Made by a program: the position numbers and the translations under genes. DNA of 64,000 nt from JBGAKG01 sp044224495 (GTDB lineage Bacteria; Myxococcota_A; Polyangia; Polyangiales; Polyangiaceae), in the NCBI GenBank assembly GCA_044224495.1, contig JBGAKG010000030.1, positions 67,212 through 131,211 on the forward strand, given 5' to 3'. The notes under the pieces are model-generated. The model saw only the letters and a program-made list of their open reading frames with translations, ran no database searches and was not told where the DNA came from. Each line of letters begins with the position of its first letter. The first letter of the stretch is position 1. Shown here piece after piece: positions 1-8,525 of the stretch.

Positions 1-217
1 AGATGAGCTTCTTGACCGTGGCCTCGATCGAGAGGCGGTCCATGTTCGGCTGGTCGTAGATCGCCAGCGTGTAGTCCATGTCGAACCCGACCCAGCTGAT
101 CCCCGTCATGCGCAGGTTGCGGTTGCAGAAGATGCGCTTGGGCCGCGGGATGTAGGCGCCGGGTTTCGGGCCGAGCTCGTCGAGCGGGAGAGAGAGCTGC
201 GAGGTGGTTTGCGTCAC
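1..217 (-). CDS. HAD-IG family 5'-nucleotidase, N-terminal fragment
   Basis: The gene runs off the left edge, so only about 72 N-terminal codons are visible. They contain the motif GFDMDYTLAIYD, the first HAD phosphatase motif (nucleophile Asp, then DxD) in the form typical of cytosolic purine 5'-nucleotidase-like HAD-IG proteins; these dephosphorylate nucleoside monophosphates such as IMP or GMP. The phrase PKRIFCNRNLRMTGISWVGF just before it is also usual for the family. I chose GTG at 217 as start because the reading frame is conserved from there, but no good ribosome-binding site precedes it. The gene is divergent from the lipoprotein gene that follows. Confidence 0.75.
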   Translation of the reverse strand, partial: MTQTTSQLSLPLDELGPKPGAYIPRPKRIFCNRNLRMTGISWVGFDMDYTLAIYDQPNMDRLSIEATVKKLI

Positions 218-316
218 GGGAGAGGGGGCACCGCAGAAAAGATCGACGGGGGAAGATCGAAGATATCACGCGCGCGTCACACTTCCACGCCCCCCGACGA
301 GCTCCCCCGGAAGGCC

Positions 317-1765
317 ATGTCGTTCGTCGCGCTCTCCTCCCACTCCCGCTCCTCCTCCAGCTCCTCCTCCCGCGCCCGCGTGCTGGCACTCGCCTCCGCG
401 GCGGCCGCGCTCCTCGTCGCATGTGGTCGCGCGTCGGTCCCCTCCGCACCCGACGACGCCTCCGCATCCGCCCCCGCATCCGCCTCCGCGTCCGCATCCA
501 CGTCCGCATCCACGTCCGCACCCGCACCCGCCCCCGCGCGGATCGATCCCGACGGCGACGACGAAGCCCAGGAGCTCGGGGAGGGCACATTGCCCGCGTC
601 CCTCTCCCTCGTTCGCGTCGGCGTTCCTCCGCTCGCGCTGTCCCGCATCTGCGATCTCTCGTCGTTCGGCGGCGCGCTCTACATGGCGCACGCCGTCGCA
701 CCGCTCGGCATCGACGGCGCCACCGTCACCAAGTACGTCGCCGGCGATCCGACGCCGCTCCGGCTCGTGTTCGACTGGAATCGCTACGGTGAGCCTTCGC
801 GCGGGGGCGGCGCGGGGCAGGGCTTCGTGCGGGTGCACGCGATCGGCGGACGACTCTTCGTGCCCGACGCCGATCCGCCGTACGACGGCTTCGGCTACCT
901 CGATCACGGCACCGAGGGCTACGTCTTCGTCTCCGATCCGAGCGGCGCGTTCGCGAAGCCGCTCGGCGAGCATCGCAAGCCGCCGCTCGCACCGACCCTC
1001 GCCGGCGACGATGGCGGCGCCGCGCGGGCGGGCGCGATGGTGCTACCGCGCGCCTACCACGTGCTCGACGTGATTCGCTTCCGCGGCGCGCTCTGGGCAT
1101 CGACGGGCTCCGTCCCTCCCAACGAGCGCGCGTGGAGCGGACCCTCGCCCGGCGCGCTCCACCGCGCCGACGGCGCCTCGACGCGGATGGACTGGGTCGT
1201 GGGCTACCCCGACGACGCCACGCGCGACGTCTGGCGTCTTACCTTTTTGGTACGATTCCACGATCGCCTGTTCGCCGGCATCCAGGAGTACCAACCGCGC
1301 GACCCCAACGACTACGTGGTGTTCTCGCCCGCGGCGGACGCCACCACGATCACGCGCGCCGACCTGCGACCCGTGCGGGCGACCGACGCCGGGGTCGTCT
1401 CCACGCTCCGCTGGTACGCGGACACGAAGATGGAGACGCTCTACTGGATCGCGCTCGGGCGCACGACCGGCCAGGCGGAGCTCCGCGTCACCCACGACGG
1501 CTTCACGTGGACGTCGATCGAGATGCCCGCCGGCGCGGGCCAGCCGACCGACGTCGTGCGCTTCCGCGACGCGCTGGTGCTCCTCGCGGAGAACGGCCTC
1601 TACCGCGTCGAAGGCACGCGGGTCCTCCCCACGCCGCTCGCGACCTGGACCGACCCGAAGCTCTTCGCCGTGTCGGACTGGTTCTGCGCGGCGCCGCTCG
1701 CGGTCCACCAGAACGCGCTCTACGCCGGCTCGCAGAAGAACGGCGCGCTCTATCGCTTCGAGTGA
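317..1765 (+). CDS. Lipoprotein of unknown function
   Basis: I do not recognise a named family. Starting at ATG 317, which has a GGAAGG ribosome-binding site just upstream, the protein has a Ser-rich n-region, a hydrophobic stretch and a lipobox LVAC (Cys36). A low-complexity Ala/Ser/Thr/Pro linker follows, presumably a surface tether. The remaining roughly 400 residues show repeated short beta-like segments (for example LRVTHDGFTWTSIEMP and RFRDALVLLAENGLYRVEG) suggestive of a propeller-type fold. An upstream in-frame ATG at 209 would put a charged region ahead of the signal peptide and is unlikely. Probable location is the outer membrane or cell surface. Confidence 0.75.
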   Translation: MSFVALSSHSRSSSSSSSRARVLALASAAAALLVACGRASVPSAPDDASASAPASASASASTSASTSAPAPAPARIDPDGDDEAQELGEGTLPASLSLVRVGVPPLALSRICDLSSFGGALYMAHAVAPLGIDGATVTKYVAGDPTPLRLVFDWNRYGEPSRGGGAGQGFVRVHAIGGRLFVPDADPPYDGFGYLDHGTEGYVFVSDPSGAFAKPLGEHRKPPLAPTLAGDDGGAARAGAMVLPRAYHVLDVIRFRGALWASTGSVPPNERAWSGPSPGALHRADGASTRMDWVVGYPDDATRDVWRLTFLVRFHDRLFAGIQEYQPRDPNDYVVFSPAADATTITRADLRPVRATDAGVVSTLRWYADTKMETLYWIALGRTTGQAELRVTHDGFTWTSIEMPAGAGQPTDVVRFRDALVLLAENGLYRVEGTRVLPTPLATWTDPKLFAVSDWFCAAPLAVHQNALYAGSQKNGALYRFE

Positions 1766-1853
1766 GCGCGCGACGCGCCATGTGTGCAACCGACTTACCT
1801 CTTCGCACGTAGCATCGGCGACCGGGTGAGGGCATCCTCACCGGATCCCGTCC

Positions 1854-4616
1854 ATGGCGCCCAACGACGCAACTGCCGGAAACCTCGCCGATTCCGGGGA
1901 GCTGACCGTGTCCGAGGGCCAAGCGTTCCTCGATCCGTCACGGCCGCAAGTGCCCGGCTACGATCTCCTGCGCGAGCTCGGGCGCGGAGGGATGGGCGTC
2001 GTGTGGGAGGCGCTCGAGCACCGCCTCGATCGGCCCGTCGCGTTGAAGGTTCGGATGGCGGAGCTCGAGGAAGAGTCGTCCGACGCCACGCTCTGGGCGG
2101 AGGCGCGGCTCGCAGCGCGGGTCGCCGATCCGGGCGTGGTTCCGGTCCACGACGTCGGGCACACGCTCGACGGGCGCCCCTACTACACGATGGAGCTCGT
2201 GAACGGGACCGACCTCGGCGCGGTCCTGAAGGACGGCGCCTTGCCCGAGGCGCGCGCCGTGCGGCTCGCCGCCGAGATCGCGCGGGCCGTCGCCGCCGCG
2301 CACGAAGCAGGCATCATCCACCGCGATCTCAAATCGCGGAACGTGATGATCGACCGGGCGGGGCGCGCGCGCGTGCTCGACTTCGGCCTCGCGCTGCGGC
2401 TCTCGCGCGAGGGCACGGCCGGCGCTTCGTTCGCGGGCTCGCCGTCGTACATGGCGCCCGAGCAGCTCTCGGGCGAGCCGCTCGGGCCGCCGACCGACGT
2501 GCACGCGATCGGCGTCCTCCTCTACGAGATGCTCACCGGGCGGCGGCCGTACGCGGGGGAGAACCACGCGGCGGTCCTCTACGCCGTGCTCCAGACCGCG
2601 CCCGCGCCGCCGTCGACGCACGCGCCGATCAGCCCCGACGTCGAGCGCGTGTGCCTGCGCTGTCTCGAGAAGGACCCGAAGAAGCGCTTCGCGAGCGCGC
2701 GCCCGCTCGCGGACGCGCTCGGCGCGATCCTCGAAGGCAAACCGCTCCCCGACGGCACGAGCCCATCGAAGCGCACGGCGTACCGCCCCGCGGTCGCGTA
2801 CCCACGCGCCGAGCGTCCTCGGATCGAGGACGCGAAGCGCGTGTTCACATGGACGTGGAGCCTCCGGTCGTCCCCCGCGGCGCTGTGGCCGTTCGTCAGC
2901 GACACCGATCGGTTCAACGAGAACGTCGGCCTCGGCCCCGTCTTCGTCGACGACGGCCGGATCGACGCCGCCACCGTCGCGCGCGCGGGGCGCGCCGAGG
3001 CCTCGGGCTTCGCGCTCGCGTGGCGGGAGTACCCGTTCGAGTGGATCCGCGAGCGGGAGCACTCGGTGTTCCGCTGGTACTCCGAGGGCCCGCTGGCCGC
3101 CCTGTGGAACAAGGTCACGCTCACTCCGCGCCCCGACGGCGGGACGGAGCTCACGCACGAGATTGCCGTCGTCCCGCGCGGCGTGCTCGGCCGCGTCGCG
3201 GTGCTCGTCGAGATCGGTCAGCGCTTGCGGCGCGCGATCGACCGCGTCTACAAGGCGCTCGACGACGCGCTCTCCGCCGGTAACGATCCCTGGAGCTTGC
3301 CGTTCGCCCCGAACGACGCGCAACGCGCGCGTATCGCGGCGGGCGCGCAGGCGCTGAGCGCACGCGGGTTCGATCGGATCGCGATCGAGGCGCTCGCGAG
3401 GACGCTCCTCGGCGCGCCCACGCGCGAGCTCGCGCGCATGCGGCCTCTCGAGCTCGCCCGCCGGTGGGGCGTCCCGAACGAGGTCGCGCTCGACCTGATG
3501 ATCCACGCCGCCGAGGTGGGGTTGCTCGACCTCGGCTGGGATCTCATCTGCCCGACCTGCATGATCGCGCACGAGTCCGCGCCGTCGCTCGAAGCGGTGA
3601 AGCACTCGGGCCACTGTCGGACCTGCGAGGTCGACTACGAGCGCGATCTCGATCGCTCGGTCGAGCTCGTCTTCCACCCGCACCCCGCGGTGCGGGAGAC
3701 GAAGCCGCAGACGTTCTGCGCCGGCTCCCCGGCGAAGAAGCCGCACGTCGTCGCGCAGTTCGTGCTCGAGGCGGGTGCGGAGCGGACGGTGACGCTGCCG
3801 CTGCCCGCGGGCGAGTACGTCGTCTCGTGCGCCGGGCACCCGCACGTCGCGGACCTGGCCGCGAGCCACGCGGGTCACCAGAGCGACGCGGAGATCGTCG
3901 TCGCCGAGTCCGCCGCGAGCCAGCTCGGGGTCACGCCACGCGTCGTCCGCGCGGGCGAGGTGATGCTCCGGATCGTCAACGACACGCCGGCCGAGCGCCT
4001 GGTCCGGATCGAGACGCGCGCGTCGCGGCGCGACTCGGTCCCCGCGACGCGCGCGCTCACGCACCCCGCGTTCCGGCAGTTCTTCTCGCGCGAGCTCTTC
4101 GCGCACGGCGAGCTCTTCGGCGTGAGCCAGCTCGCGTTCCTCACCGTCGACGCGAGTGACAGCGGCGCGCTGTACACCACGCGCGGCGACTCCGAGGCGT
4201 GCACGATCGTGCGGGGGAGCGAGGTCGCGTTCGCCGAGGTCGTACGCGCCGAGCAAGGGACGGTGCTCCCGGGGCCGCTCGGCTCCTTCGTGGCCGCGTT
4301 CCCGGCGCCGCTCCGCGCGGTTCGCGCTGCGCTCGCGCTCGTGGCGCGTTCGCCCGACGCGCCGCTCCGCGTCGGCGTCCATGGGGGACAGTGCCTCGCG
4401 CTCACGCGCGACGCACGGATCGAGTACTTCGGCGAGACCCTCCACCGCGCGTTCTGGCTCGCGCAGGCCGCCAAGACCGGTCAGATCGTCCTGTCACAGC
4501 AGGTCGCCGACGACGACGAGGTCGCGCGGACGCTCGCCGGCGCGCGCGCTACCGTCACGGTCGGGCTCGCCGGGGCGGGCCCGTACGCGGGGCGGCGCGT
4601 GGTCACCGTCGGCTGA
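1854..4616 (+). CDS. Ser/Thr protein kinase fused to SRPBCC and cyclase-like domains
   Basis: The N-terminal kinase (about residues 35-300) is complete: glycine loop GRGGMG at 43-48, Lys65 in VALK, HRDLK at 156-160 with Asp158, Asn163, DFG at 176-178 and APE at 201-203. From about residue 328 to 465 there is an SRPBCC/START-like region (WSLRSSPAALWPFVSDTDRF). Near 566-592 two CxxC pairs (CPTC and CRTC) suggest a zinc site. The last 170 residues align by eye with class III nucleotidyl cyclases (FGVSQLAFLTVDASDSGALY; RVGVHGGQCLALTRDARIEY). The first metal Asp may be present, but the usual GD of the second metal motif is replaced by PGPLGSFVAAF, so catalysis is doubtful. There is no transmembrane segment. 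This arrangement is known in outline for kinases and cyclases with DUF5939-type regions. It ends 3 bp from the convergent SDR gene. Confidence 0.85.
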   Translation: MAPNDATAGNLADSGELTVSEGQAFLDPSRPQVPGYDLLRELGRGGMGVVWEALEHRLDRPVALKVRMAELEEESSDATLWAEARLAARVADPGVVPVHDVGHTLDGRPYYTMELVNGTDLGAVLKDGALPEARAVRLAAEIARAVAAAHEAGIIHRDLKSRNVMIDRAGRARVLDFGLALRLSREGTAGASFAGSPSYMAPEQLSGEPLGPPTDVHAIGVLLYEMLTGRRPYAGENHAAVLYAVLQTAPAPPSTHAPISPDVERVCLRCLEKDPKKRFASARPLADALGAILEGKPLPDGTSPSKRTAYRPAVAYPRAERPRIEDAKRVFTWTWSLRSSPAALWPFVSDTDRFNENVGLGPVFVDDGRIDAATVARAGRAEASGFALAWREYPFEWIREREHSVFRWYSEGPLAALWNKVTLTPRPDGGTELTHEIAVVPRGVLGRVAVLVEIGQRLRRAIDRVYKALDDALSAGNDPWSLPFAPNDAQRARIAAGAQALSARGFDRIAIEALARTLLGAPTRELARMRPLELARRWGVPNEVALDLMIHAAEVGLLDLGWDLICPTCMIAHESAPSLEAVKHSGHCRTCEVDYERDLDRSVELVFHPHPAVRETKPQTFCAGSPAKKPHVVAQFVLEAGAERTVTLPLPAGEYVVSCAGHPHVADLAASHAGHQSDAEIVVAESAASQLGVTPRVVRAGEVMLRIVNDTPAERLVRIETRASRRDSVPATRALTHPAFRQFFSRELFAHGELFGVSQLAFLTVDASDSGALYTTRGDSEACTIVRGSEVAFAEVVRAEQGTVLPGPLGSFVAAFPAPLRAVRAALALVARSPDAPLRVGVHGGQCLALTRDARIEYFGETLHRAFWLAQAAKTGQIVLSQQVADDDEVARTLAGARATVTVGLAGAGPYAGRRVVTVG

Positions 4617-4619
4617 GCG

Positions 4620-5402
4620 TCACCGCGCGATACGCCGCATCACCATCCGGGCGAGCCCGGAGAACCCACTGAGCCGCCGCGCGACGTGATCGTCGAGCTT
4701 GGTGGTCCAGTGGAGGTCGTCCTTCTGGGCGGCCTTCCACACGATCGCCGCGACGTCCTCCGCCGTGGTCTTCACGCCGAACACACCCATCGACTTCGGC
4801 TTGTGCGACTCGTTCTGCACCATTGGCGTGTCGACGAAGCCGGGCATCACGTCGCAGACGCGAATGCCCTTCGGGGCGAGCTCGACGTCGAGCGCCTCGG
4901 TGAGCCCGCGGACGAAGAATTTCGTTGCAGAGTACACGGCCATCTCGGGTTGCCCGTAGATGGCCGATGCGCTCGACATCGTCACGATCGCCGGCTTGCG
5001 CGGGCGCTCGGGATCGGCGGCCGCCTTCTCGAGCAAAGGGAGCGCGGCGTAGATGCCGTTGACGACACCGTTCACGTTGATGGCGATCTGCCGATCGGCG
5101 TCGTCCGGCGTCTGGTCGACGAACGACGCGAACTTGAGCACGCCCGCGCAGCCGAACAGCACGTCCATCGTCCCCCCGGTGCGCGCGCCGAACGACGCGA
5201 GGGCGGCTTTCCACGCGCCGCGATCGCGCACGTCGAGCGTGCCGGCGATGGCGCGCGCGTCGCCCAGCTCGGCGGCGAGCGCGCGGACGCCCTCTTCGTT
5301 GACGTCGAAGAGCCCGACGAACCACCCGTGCTCGGCGAACAGCCGAGCGGTCGCCTTGCCGATGCCCGAGGCCGCCCCAGTGACGAAGATCGAGGGAGTC
5401 AT
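4620..5402 (-). CDS. SDR family NAD(P)-dependent oxidoreductase
   Basis: This is a classical short-chain dehydrogenase of 260 residues. The cofactor motif TGAASGIG is at residues 8-15, and the active site is Ser144 with Tyr157 and Lys161 (YSATK). Asp33 after the second strand suggests a preference for NAD(H). The usual NNAG motif is changed to GCAG at 84-87. The phrase MPGFVDTPM is the normal post-catalytic loop. The substrate cannot be predicted. It starts at ATG 5402 and is divergent from the cysteine-rich lipoprotein gene. Confidence 0.9.
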   Translation of the reverse strand: MTPSIFVTGAASGIGKATARLFAEHGWFVGLFDVNEEGVRALAAELGDARAIAGTLDVRDRGAWKAALASFGARTGGTMDVLFGCAGVLKFASFVDQTPDDADRQIAINVNGVVNGIYAALPLLEKAAADPERPRKPAIVTMSSASAIYGQPEMAVYSATKFFVRGLTEALDVELAPKGIRVCDVMPGFVDTPMVQNESHKPKSMGVFGVKTTAEDVAAIVWKAAQKDDLHWTTKLDDHVARRLSGFSGLARMVMRRIAR

Positions 5403-5448
5403 GGCGACGGGAGTACCAAAGGCGCCCCGCGCCGGCTACGGTTCGGTC

Positions 5449-6075
5449 GTGGACTCCTCCTCGCTCCGCGCCCTGGTCCTCGGCTGCGCCGCTGCGTTCG
5501 CGGTCGCCGTCGCTGCGGCGTGCGGCGGTCCGTCGAGCGGTGCGTGCACGCTCACCGCGAACGGGAGCGCGTGCAAGAGCGATGGGGATTGCTGCTCGGG
5601 CTACTGCAAGGTCTACCCCGACGTGCCCGGCTCGTTCTGCCAGGACAAGGTGACCTATCCGCCGAAGTACACGGCGGGCACGTTCTGCACGGAGGACGCC
5701 CACTGCGAGAGCGGTCTCTGCAACGGGAACGTCTGCTTCGGTACGCCGCCGCAACCCGGCACGTGCGACGAGGTCGGCTCGCAGTGTCTCCTCGACTCCG
5801 CGTGCTGCACCAACATCTGCAACGCGGACGCGAACGGCCGGAAGACGTGCTCCTACCCGGCGTCGGGCTTCGACGCGGGGTCCTGCTTCCCCACGTCGTC
5901 GCCGTGCCAGCTCCCGTCGGACTGCTGCAGTGGGTTCTGCGTGCTCGGCTCGTGCGCGGCGAAGTCGGGCGGCGGGTCGAGCTGCGGAAAGGCCGGCGCG
6001 TCGTGTCGGTCCGGCGTCGACTGCTGCAGCGGTCAGTGCTCGAAGCTGGGCTCGGGCTCGACCCAGTGCCGCTGA
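5449..6075 (+). CDS. Cysteine-rich repeat lipoprotein
   Basis: Function is unknown. With GTG 5449 as start, a short n-region with one Arg is followed by an Ala/Val-rich h-region and a lipobox-like AAAC (Cys25). The mature part carries at least five copies of a 12-residue cysteine motif, e.g. CKSDGDCCSGYC, CLLDSACCTNIC, CQLPSDCCSGFC and CRSGVDCCSGQC, resembling Dickkopf-type or knottin-like disulphide repeats seen in myxobacterial surface proteins. An alternative ATG at 5401 is in frame but would add 16 residues ahead of the signal peptide and overlap the start of the divergent SDR gene. It ends 4 bp from the convergent lipoprotein gene. Confidence 0.8.
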   Translation: MDSSSLRALVLGCAAAFAVAVAAACGGPSSGACTLTANGSACKSDGDCCSGYCKVYPDVPGSFCQDKVTYPPKYTAGTFCTEDAHCESGLCNGNVCFGTPPQPGTCDEVGSQCLLDSACCTNICNADANGRKTCSYPASGFDAGSCFPTSSPCQLPSDCCSGFCVLGSCAAKSGGGSSCGKAGASCRSGVDCCSGQCSKLGSGSTQCR

Positions 6076-6079
6076 GTCT

Positions 6080-7120
6080 TCACTCGGACGGGGCGAGAAC
6101 CGCGATCACCGAGCCCGAGGTCGTGAGCGCGAAGATGCGCCGGCCGTCGACCGCGAGGTCCACGGCCTCCTGATCGAGGAGGGGCCTCACCGCACGTCCG
6201 TCCCCCGGCACGAAGACGACGGAGGTCTTCGTCGACGTGTAGGCGCCGTGCGCGTCGGCCGTGATCGGCGTGTACGCGTAGTCGTACCCGCCCGACCCAG
6301 GACGGTCGGCGATGGTGCCGAGCGCCGTCGCGCTCGAGCCACGCTGCCAGCGGTAGACGACGCCGCTGCAGAGGTCTCGCCAAAAGAGAACGTCGCCCGC
6401 GGAGGCGAGCGCCGAGTTCTGCGTGCTCAGATGACCCTCTCCGATGACCTCCGCTTTGCCATCGACGAGCCGCAACACGGGGCTCGGCTTCTGGCTGCAG
6501 GCGCTACCGAGGATGGGAGGCGGGCCGGACCAGAAGGTCGTGGTCGCCCCCGCGGCGACGGTCCCGCCGACGGTCTCTCGCGTGACTTCGCTCTTGCTCG
6601 AGGAAGGGCACTTCCGCCAAATCGCGGCGGGCTGCGTGGAGCTCCCGAGCCCCGTCCACACGATGCAGCGATCGTGGTCGACGCGCACCGACGTTGCGTT
6701 GGGCATCGCGTCGAAGAGCGCCGGCGGCGTCCCGTCGAACGGGACCCGGTAGATGCCTCCGTCGGGCCGAGCGGTGAAGATCGCGACGTACGCTGCGGCG
6801 TCGTCGCTCGCGATCGACATCGCACCGGCTGGGAGTGTCGCCAGCTGGGTCACGGTTCCACCGCGCTTGGGGACCATCCCAACGTGGCTCGCGGCGTCGA
6901 TCCAGACGACGTGGGTGTCGTCGACGGCGAGGGCGACGGGCTTGTCGATGCCCGAGGCGAGCGCGAGCGGTGCACAGACACCGTCGGTGCACGTGGCGCC
7001 GAGACAATCGGTCTTCGCGGTACCGCACGCGGTCGGATCTTCCAGGATCTGACCGCAGGCGACCGAGAGCGAGAAGGCGAAGAGCGGAAGGGCGAGGAGG
7101 GAAGGACGAAGGAGGTTCAT
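6080..7120 (-). CDS. Lipoprotein with beta-propeller-like repeats
   Basis: The start at ATG 7120 gives a signal peptide ending in the lipobox SVAC (Cys22). An upstream in-frame start at 7237 gives a highly charged leader and is rejected. After a short CGTAKTDCLG segment, the protein consists of repeats of the type KPVALAVDDTHVVWIDAASH, i.e. strand pairs with VDxxxVYW-like ends as in DUF5050/NHL-like propellers. Another copy of this architecture lies at 25063-26169. It probably sits on the cell surface and binds an unknown ligand. It is convergent with the cysteine-rich lipoprotein gene. Confidence 0.78.
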   Translation of the reverse strand: MNLLRPSLLALPLFAFSLSVACGQILEDPTACGTAKTDCLGATCTDGVCAPLALASGIDKPVALAVDDTHVVWIDAASHVGMVPKRGGTVTQLATLPAGAMSIASDDAAAYVAIFTARPDGGIYRVPFDGTPPALFDAMPNATSVRVDHDRCIVWTGLGSSTQPAAIWRKCPSSSKSEVTRETVGGTVAAGATTTFWSGPPPILGSACSQKPSPVLRLVDGKAEVIGEGHLSTQNSALASAGDVLFWRDLCSGVVYRWQRGSSATALGTIADRPGSGGYDYAYTPITADAHGAYTSTKTSVVFVPGDGRAVRPLLDQEAVDLAVDGRRIFALTTSGSVIAVLAPSE

Positions 7121-7250
7121 GTACTGCGGAGTAGCAAGCGGTGTGCCTCGTCGGGGTGGGTGTGCGTTCGCACGTTTGGCGTGAGCGTTGCGCTTCGTGT
7201 GCAGGAGTCGGCTGCCCACGATGCGCAGCTGGTGCAACTCGAGCAGCCGC

Positions 7251-8525
7251 TCAGGCGCGGATCATCGCGGACGCTGCTGCGGCGCGGTTCCACCGCGGCA
7301 GGAGGACGAGCGGGCCGAGACACACCGCAGCGGCCAGCCCGAAGACGCCCGCCTTGCCGATGGAGTCGGCGAGGACGCCGCCGATCGTGCCGCCGATGCC
7401 GATCGCCAGTGCGTTCATGCTCGTGAGGAGCGTGTAGTGCAGCGCGGCGTTCTCCTTGCGCGTCGCCGACATCAGCGCGGCGAAGAGCACGGTGGTGCCG
7501 AGCCCACTGACGAAGTTCTCGCTGACGATCGCGATCGTCGCGAGGCCGCGCGGGAGTCCAGCGAGGAGCGCGAGCAGGAGCGGGATGCACACGGCGGTGT
7601 GGAGGAGCGCACCGAGGACGAGCGCGCGCTTTTCGCTCATGAAGCGGTGGAGCAAGCCGCCCACGCCGGCGCCGACGAGCGCGCCGGCGATCCCGAACGT
7701 GACGGCGACGAGCCCGATCGAGCGCTCGGACCACTTCGCGTCGACGAGCATTGGCTTGATGAGCACCGCCGCCATGTGGATGCCGAGCTTGTAGGTGAGC
7801 GCGAGCACGGCGACGGGCCACACGTCGCGCCCGATGAGGTGCTTGGCGAACGCGAAGAGGTCTCCGAGTGCGCTCCGCCCGCTGGGTCTGCTCGAGGGTG
7901 GCGGGTCTGCGGTCCCATGGTGCTCGTCGCGCAACAGGAACGCGCCCACGCTCGCGATCCCGACGAGGCTCGCGCACGAGAGGACCGCCGCGGTGAGGCC
8001 GAAGTCACTGACGAGCAGGAGCAAGCCCGCGCCGCCGACGAGGATCCCGACCCGATAGCCGGCGACCTGGGCCGTGTTGCCGAGCCCGCGATCCTTCTCG
8101 GCGAGCGAGCGCACCGCGAGCGCGTCGACGAAGATGTCCTGCGTGGACGCGAACAGCGCGGCGACGGCGGTGAGGACGAACCAGAGCCGCGGCGCCTCGG
8201 CGAGCGACCGGAGCGCGTAGAGCCCGAGGGTGGCGGTGAGCGCGAGCTGGAGGACGAGGAGGATCCCCCGGCTGCGCTTTCGGATCGCGCGCGCGTCGGC
8301 GATCGGCGACCAGAGGATCTTGAGCTGCCACGGGAGCTGCAACCAACCCACGGCGGCGATGAAGCCGAGCGAGTAGCCCGATTTGCGGAGCGCGACGGGG
8401 AGGTACTCGGCGGCGAAGCCGAAGGGCACTCCCTGCGCGGTGTAGAGCAGCGCGAGCGCGAAGAGCGTGGGGCCTGCCGCGCCGACAGCGGAGCGCGGCG
8501 CGTCGGCGCGCTCGCTCGTGCTCAC
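7251..8525 (-). CDS. AmpG-like MFS transporter (PAT family)
   Basis: A 424-residue protein with about 12 hydrophobic segments. The first helix region LYTAQGVPFGFAAEYLPVAL and the following PWQLKILWSPIAD, with QDIFVDALAVRSL later, are characteristic of the AmpG/acetyl-CoA transporter (PAT) branch of the major facilitator superfamily. AmpG imports anhydro-muropeptides for peptidoglycan recycling; whether this copy does so is inference. Its ATG start overlaps the stop codon of the upstream di-iron protein by 4 nt (ATGA), so the two are probably translated together. The N-terminus shows a short polar leader before the first helix. Confidence 0.85.
   Translation of the reverse strand: MSTSERADAPRSAVGAAGPTLFALALLYTAQGVPFGFAAEYLPVALRKSGYSLGFIAAVGWLQLPWQLKILWSPIADARAIRKRSRGILLVLQLALTATLGLYALRSLAEAPRLWFVLTAVAALFASTQDIFVDALAVRSLAEKDRGLGNTAQVAGYRVGILVGGAGLLLLVSDFGLTAAVLSCASLVGIASVGAFLLRDEHHGTADPPPSSRPSGRSALGDLFAFAKHLIGRDVWPVAVLALTYKLGIHMAAVLIKPMLVDAKWSERSIGLVAVTFGIAGALVGAGVGGLLHRFMSEKRALVLGALLHTAVCIPLLLALLAGLPRGLATIAIVSENFVSGLGTTVLFAALMSATRKENAALHYTLLTSMNALAIGIGGTIGGVLADSIGKAGVFGLAAAVCLGPLVLLPRWNRAAAASAMIRA

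Noticed and set aside
209..316. N-terminal extension of the first lipoprotein
   Set aside because: It would put about 36 charged residues before the signal peptide; ATG 317 has a better ribosome-binding site.
1938..4445. Long open frame on the minus strand opposite the kinase gene
   Set aside because: Arg/Glu-rich antisense frame produced by high GC content; the plus frame has complete kinase motifs.
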